A stretch of 20,854 nt of DNA from Ascoidea tarda (nom. inval.) (taxonomy: Eukaryota; Ascomycota; Saccharomycetes; Ascoideales; Ascoideaceae), in NCBI GenBank assembly GCA_030560485.1, contig JAKTTS010000273.1:1-20854 (forward strand). Direction: 5' to 3'. Every line of letters starts with the position of its first letter. Within the stretch, counting starts at the first letter, position 1. Position numbers and translations under genes: made by a program. The notes under the pieces are model-generated. The model did not search any database. It was not told the DNA's origin and saw only the letters and a list, made by a program, of their open reading frames with translations. This document shows, one piece after another, positions 16,987 through 20,854 of the stretch.

Positions 16987-16993
16987 TTTTCAT
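16970..16993 (-). CDS. Overlapping upstream ORF of AGP2 (MKNDFKY)
   Basis: An ATG seven bases upstream of the AGP2 ATG opens a seven-codon frame that overlaps the AGP2 start out of phase and stops at 16970. Its context is weaker (C at -3) than the AGP2 start (A at -3), so leaky scanning should still give AGP2. It would lower translation if transcripts start upstream of it. Confidence 0.35.
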   Translation of the reverse strand: MKNDFKY

Positions 16994-18149
16994 TTGTTTT
17001 ATAAAACATTAAGAAAAGATATTTTGAATTAATCTAATCATATAACAGTTATAGTAATTTTAAAAGATGAAATCAAGTGAAACATTATATGTTTTTATAT
17101 TAAATAAATCCTGAATATCTATTATTAAGTTAAATCAAATAAACTATCATGTTTTATTGCCTTATTATGACTTTTTTGCTTTACTTTTTTTTTCTTGCTT
17201 TATTAAGTTTTTTCTATTTATCCAAGAAATAATCCATTCAAATTTATAATACAAAAGAATAAACCACAATTTTTTTTTTTTGTTTTGATTAAAACTCAAA
17301 CATATATTATTAGTGATATAATTGGGAGGAAATATTGAAATAAAATTTCAAACAGCCCTTGAAAAATAATCAATTATGAACAATTTAATTGATTACAATC
17401 TGGTAAAAATCCCATTATATCAAAGGAAATCAAGAGCATTTGACAATTTTAGCTCGTTTTAAATCAAACACGATAAAATCAAAGATAAATTAGTAAATAT
17501 CAATTGAAAAAACTGGGACTGGGACAGATACACCATTGAAGGCATCAAAATCGAGCAAGGTTTTCAATGATTAGTATATAAAGCCAGATGAAAAATTGAT
17601 TTATTCTTTTAATAAACGATACCATCACTATTTTTCTTTAACTCTTAAATATTTGAAGTATTTGATAGTGGAAGAAAGAGTAACAGATTTCAATATATCG
17701 CAAATCACTGTGTAAAACTTGGTTTGGAATGAGCCTCATATCTTGAATCTTATCAGTTTTGGCACAATCTTATGGCGGTGAAATCAGAACAGCTGCAATT
17801 GCCAATATGAGTTGGCTTGATTAAACCAATGTTCTGTTTGATAAAATCTTTCAATAGGATGTGAATTATCTGTAATTGTTCAACCAATTCTGGATCACTT
17901 TCTTATATTAAAAACAGTTTTGAGAAAGCATTTGATAAATTCCCGGATTAAACCGTTTCACGTGATACTTTCTCGGAATACTTGTCACATGCAAAATTAT
18001 TTTTGTCCCGAATTTGCTTGCACTAATTTTTGGGACCCGAAATTTTTATCTGCGACTTTTCTGATTATCCAGCACTTATTGTCTGATACTCTCACCATCG
18101 AAATTACTGCTGAGGTTGCTGCAAAACTACAATAGAGATACGCTTCAGG
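16987..18149. promoter_or_regulatory. Divergent AGP2/TFA2 intergenic region
   Basis: 1163 bp shared by two divergent genes. The AGP2 side (to about 17500) is A+T-rich with poly-T and poly-A tracts. TATATAAAG on the + strand (17575-17583) is a consensus TATA box pointing at TFA2 but about 570 bp from its ATG; only very short frames follow it. Near TFA2 are TTTCACGTGATAC (CACGTG 17959-17964) and GTCACATG (17984-17991), both Cbf1-like. The 71-codon open frame at 17920-18135 covers these sites, shows no domain and is not called. Confidence 0.5.
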
Positions 18150-19085
18150 ATGGCAGACTTGTCGCAGGATCATTTGGCATTTCTCAAGAAGATACGAAGC
18201 ACGACTTCATCAACTGATCTTCCACGAAAATTGCATACGAACAATCTCAAACGAACCACTTCTGATTTATCCTCAATCAATGCCAACAACGCCTACAATT
18301 CAACTTCTAATTTCTCAAATCCTTATAAAAAATCCAAGTTAGACAGTGTAAAGAATACTAATGGTAGTGGCAGTAGTGTGAATGTGATCAAAAACAAAAA
18401 CCCAACTTCCAATAGCTTTGAAACAAATAATTTCAATTCCATCACCACCACTACTGAATACTCTAGTGGGTTTTTATCTGTAAAGTTGAATGAGGCTGTT
18501 GATACAATCAAATCTCAAGACAAACCTGTGAATATCAATAGTTTGAAAAAAATCATCAATTTTGACGATATTGGTGCCTTATTGCCTTCATTAAGAAAAA
18601 TGGAGAGAATAAGATATGATCCAGTTAATAATACAATCGAATATTTATCTTTACATCAAATAAAAACAGATGATGATTTGATAAATTATTTGAAAAATTT
18701 ACCTACTTTCAAAGGAACGAGCGTAAAAGAGTTGAAAGATGGTTGGAATTCATGTCTTGAGACTATTGACCTTTTAGAAAAGCAAAGCAAAATTATTGTT
18801 CAAAGAACTAAAAAAGATAACAGTCCAAGATTAATTTGGTTAAATCAAGGTTGTTCTCTTGGTATAATAGACGAAGAATTTGTTAAACTGTGGAGAAGTG
18901 TTCCTTTACCATCTCCAGCTGATTTACCAAAAAAACTAGTTGAGCTAGGTCAGAAACCTACAAGCATAGACCCTGCTACAATTAAAAAGGTGAATCCAGC
19001 TTCAGAAAAGAAAAAATCTAAAAAAAAGAAGAGGAATATTATTACCAACACTCATATGATTGGTATATTCAAAGATTTCAAGTAA
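18150..19085 (+). CDS. TFA2: TFIIE beta subunit (Tfa2)
   Basis: 311 residues, starting MADLSQDHLAFLKKIRS. Residues 1-105 are Ser/Asn-rich and probably flexible. The TFIIE-beta core follows: a first winged helix at about 106-170 (FLSVKLNEAVDTIKSQ, IGALLPSLRKMERIRYD) and a second at about 172-235 (SVKELKDGWNSCLETIDLLE, IIVQRTKKDNSPRLIWLNQG). The block IDEEFVKLWRSVPLP, then KPTSIDPATIKK, a Lys cluster (287-295) and ITNTHMIGIFKDFK complete the match to yeast Tfa2 (about 328 residues). TFIIE binds RNA polymerase II near the melted promoter, recruits TFIIH and stimulates its activities. Codon 247 is CTG, in KLW, a position where I recall Leu in human and Met in S. cerevisiae; it is the only CTG in the gene. 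CACGTG and CACATG boxes lie about 160-190 bp upstream. Confidence 0.95.
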   Translation: MADLSQDHLAFLKKIRSTTSSTDLPRKLHTNNLKRTTSDLSSINANNAYNSTSNFSNPYKKSKLDSVKNTNGSGSSVNVIKNKNPTSNSFETNNFNSITTTTEYSSGFLSVKLNEAVDTIKSQDKPVNINSLKKIINFDDIGALLPSLRKMERIRYDPVNNTIEYLSLHQIKTDDDLINYLKNLPTFKGTSVKELKDGWNSCLETIDLLEKQSKIIVQRTKKDNSPRLIWLNQGCSLGIIDEEFVKLWRSVPLPSPADLPKKLVELGQKPTSIDPATIKKVNPASEKKKSKKKKRNIITNTHMIGIFKDFK

Positions 19086-20854
19086 AATTCAAAGACAATT
19101 ATTTATTTTTTTAATATGATATTTAATTTTGATAAAAATAAAAATGAAGGGCAGCAGCAAGGAAAAAGGAAAAGGCGAAAAAGAAATTTTTTAATATTAT
19201 TTATTCTTCAAGTCCAATAAAAAAAACTGTTTTTTTATTTTTTTATTAAGAAAAGTGACCCATTTATAGTATAGACATTGATTTAGAGGATCATGTTTAT
19301 CTTTTCTAATATACAATGAATATTTAAGAATTGGAAGGCTGGAAAAAATTATATCATATTTGTAATTTGATTTAATTTTTTTTAATCTTTTTAATCTTTA
19401 GTTTAGTACAAGAAACACTAAGTATTACAATAATAAATATATTGTTTAAATATTAAATGCATTTTATTACACCAAATATATATAAAAATAAAACACAAAA
19501 GGTATTTAAGAAAATATTAAGTTTAGAGGCTACATTATTAATAATAGAAATTTTAATAAATCAAATCCAGAGAAAAGCAGAAAGAGATGGAGATGTTATT
19601 AACTAGAAAAGTTCAAACCAGCTTTGTAAAACACCTTTAAATAAAGTCATATATGAAACTTGCTTCAACTATCAGCCGCAATAATCTGGAATTTGCCCTT
19701 GAGGAAAGAAATAATATTTAGTCCAAACAAAAATTGCTATTAGATATCTAATTTAGAAAAACTTGGAGGCAATTGAGTGGCTGAACTAAATTTTTGAGTT
19801 TTGGAATTCCATTTTACGTAATAATATTAACAAAAATATATAGTTCATATAGAAATTCTCAGTAGAATTGGTTTTTATTTTAGAAATTTATAATGATTCA
19901 ATTTCAAATTAATTTAATTAATTATGAAGAAGGAGACGAATTAAATTAAACCCTCTGGTCAATTAATTAGTATCCAATGCAATAATTTGATAATTTTTTA
20001 TTTACCTTAATATTTTGTTTTGAGAACTGCTTTAAACTTTACTCAATAAAACTCTATTGATAATTTTCTAGTTTAATTTTTAATGTTTTGTTTGAATTAT
20101 AATACAACGTATCTTTATAATATTTTAAAGTTGTAAAAAGTGCCGAAATAAATACCTTCTGCAAAGTTATTAAAGTGACTACTTACTCAATATGAGTCTG
20201 AAGAAAACTCAAACAAATAGTATGTTTTTTGATAGAAAAATATTATCTGTTTACCAATATTTGATTTTTGTAATTTGTTTTCAAAGCCCACAAACAGCAA
20301 TAAAGATACATACTGCATGTACAGAAATCATGCATATCAATACGTTGAAGTGTCTTAACATGCATGAACTGTTCTGTAGTGCTTGAGTCTTTTGTTGTTG
20401 AGACAAAATAACCTCAATCAGCAATTTCCTAGAGAAGTAGACAAGTCATACTTAAAGGCAAAAATCAGTTGGTTAGATGTTTTTGCCATATCTCTGAATA
20501 AAAGATAAGTGTTTGATCCATTTCTGCAATGATATAGAATTTTGAATGCTGCTCTTTAGCTGTTTGAAGATCTGGTTGATTAATTAATCTCTGTTCTTAG
20601 TCCTGATTGGTTTGTTTCCACGATAAAGCTACAAATCAAGGAACTTAAATTGAATCAAATATTTATCTAATCAAAAGCATGATAATTATAAAGTTTCATT
20701 AAAAATTATACTGTATTGATGTTTTATAATTATAAGAGCAATAAACCAATACTTTGGAAGTGAATAACAAAATATCGTATTTAAAACCACAAATATAGTA
20801 ATTTGTTTTCTCATTTAAAAAATGAACAACCTCAAATACAGCAAAAAAAAAGTA
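19086..20854. other. Gene-free A+T-rich region at the window end
   Basis: The TFA2 3' UTR with T-rich tracts takes up the first 300-400 bp. The rest is A+T-rich with no frame showing a recognisable domain; the 64-codon frame at 20192-20386 has no family features. No tRNA is seen. An ATG at 20822 opens a frame (MNNLKYSKKKV) to the window edge; it may start a gene but is too short to judge. Confidence 0.5.

Noticed and set aside
17920-18135. 71-codon open frame just upstream of TFA2
   Set aside because: Overlaps the likely TFA2 promoter boxes, has no family features and ends 15 bp before the TFA2 start.
20192-20386. 64-codon open frame near the window end
   Set aside because: No domain, signal or conserved pattern; length is expected by chance.
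20822-20854. ATG with 11 open codons running off the window
   Set aside because: Could begin a gene, but 11 codons give no usable evidence.

Overview
The window is nuclear DNA of a budding yeast (Saccharomycotina). The protein set is typical of that group: Rmd8, Kgd4/Ymr31, proteasome beta7 Pre4, a Svl3/Pam1-type protein, an ENTH adaptor, an aldo/keto reductase, Agp2 and TFIIE-beta Tfa2. Coding and non-coding DNA are both A+T-rich, with Asn and Gln homopolymers and many short tandem repeats. In-frame CTG codons are almost absent: I found 4 in about 3,740 codons by hand count. This points towards a lineage with an altered or ambiguous CUG code, but does not prove it. I saw no mobile element, rRNA, convincing tRNA or CRISPR.

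Layout. 1-5087 (+ strand): the 3' part of RMD8, then after 2.3 kb without a gene the two-exon KGD4, then PRE4. As I recall the S. cerevisiae chromosome VI order, this trio matches RMD8-YMR31-PRE4 (YFR048W-YFR049W-YFR050C), with PRE4 in the opposite orientation here. 5088-6731: a 1.6-kb non-coding stretch holding a purine-biased, G+C-rich island, a TATA box and an 871-nt stretch with no ATG on the + strand; I read it as the promoter and long leader of the next gene. 6732-9869 (+): SVL3/PAM1-like gene. 9870-10656: convergent 3' ends with 13 perfect TATTAC repeats. 10657-16986 (- strand): an ENTH-domain gene, an aldo/keto reductase and AGP2, each with its own upstream region. 16987-18149: divergent AGP2/TFA2 intergenic region. 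18150-19085 (+): TFA2. 19086-20854: no gene seen.

The genes do not form one pathway. Kgd4 serves mitochondrial 2-oxoglutarate dehydrogenase, Pre4 the 20S proteasome, Tfa2 RNA polymerase II initiation, Agp2 the plasma membrane, and the ENTH protein probably vesicle traffic. Several promoters carry recognisable sites: an Rpn4/PACE-like site before PRE4, a Yap1-type site before the reductase, and CACGTG/CACATG boxes before KGD4, the ENTH gene and TFA2. I found no clear new multi-gene system. The items most worth checking are the CTG depletion, the ATG-free G+C-rich leader of the SVL3-like gene, that protein's degenerate ketopantoate-reductase-like fold, and the unusual ENTH protein.
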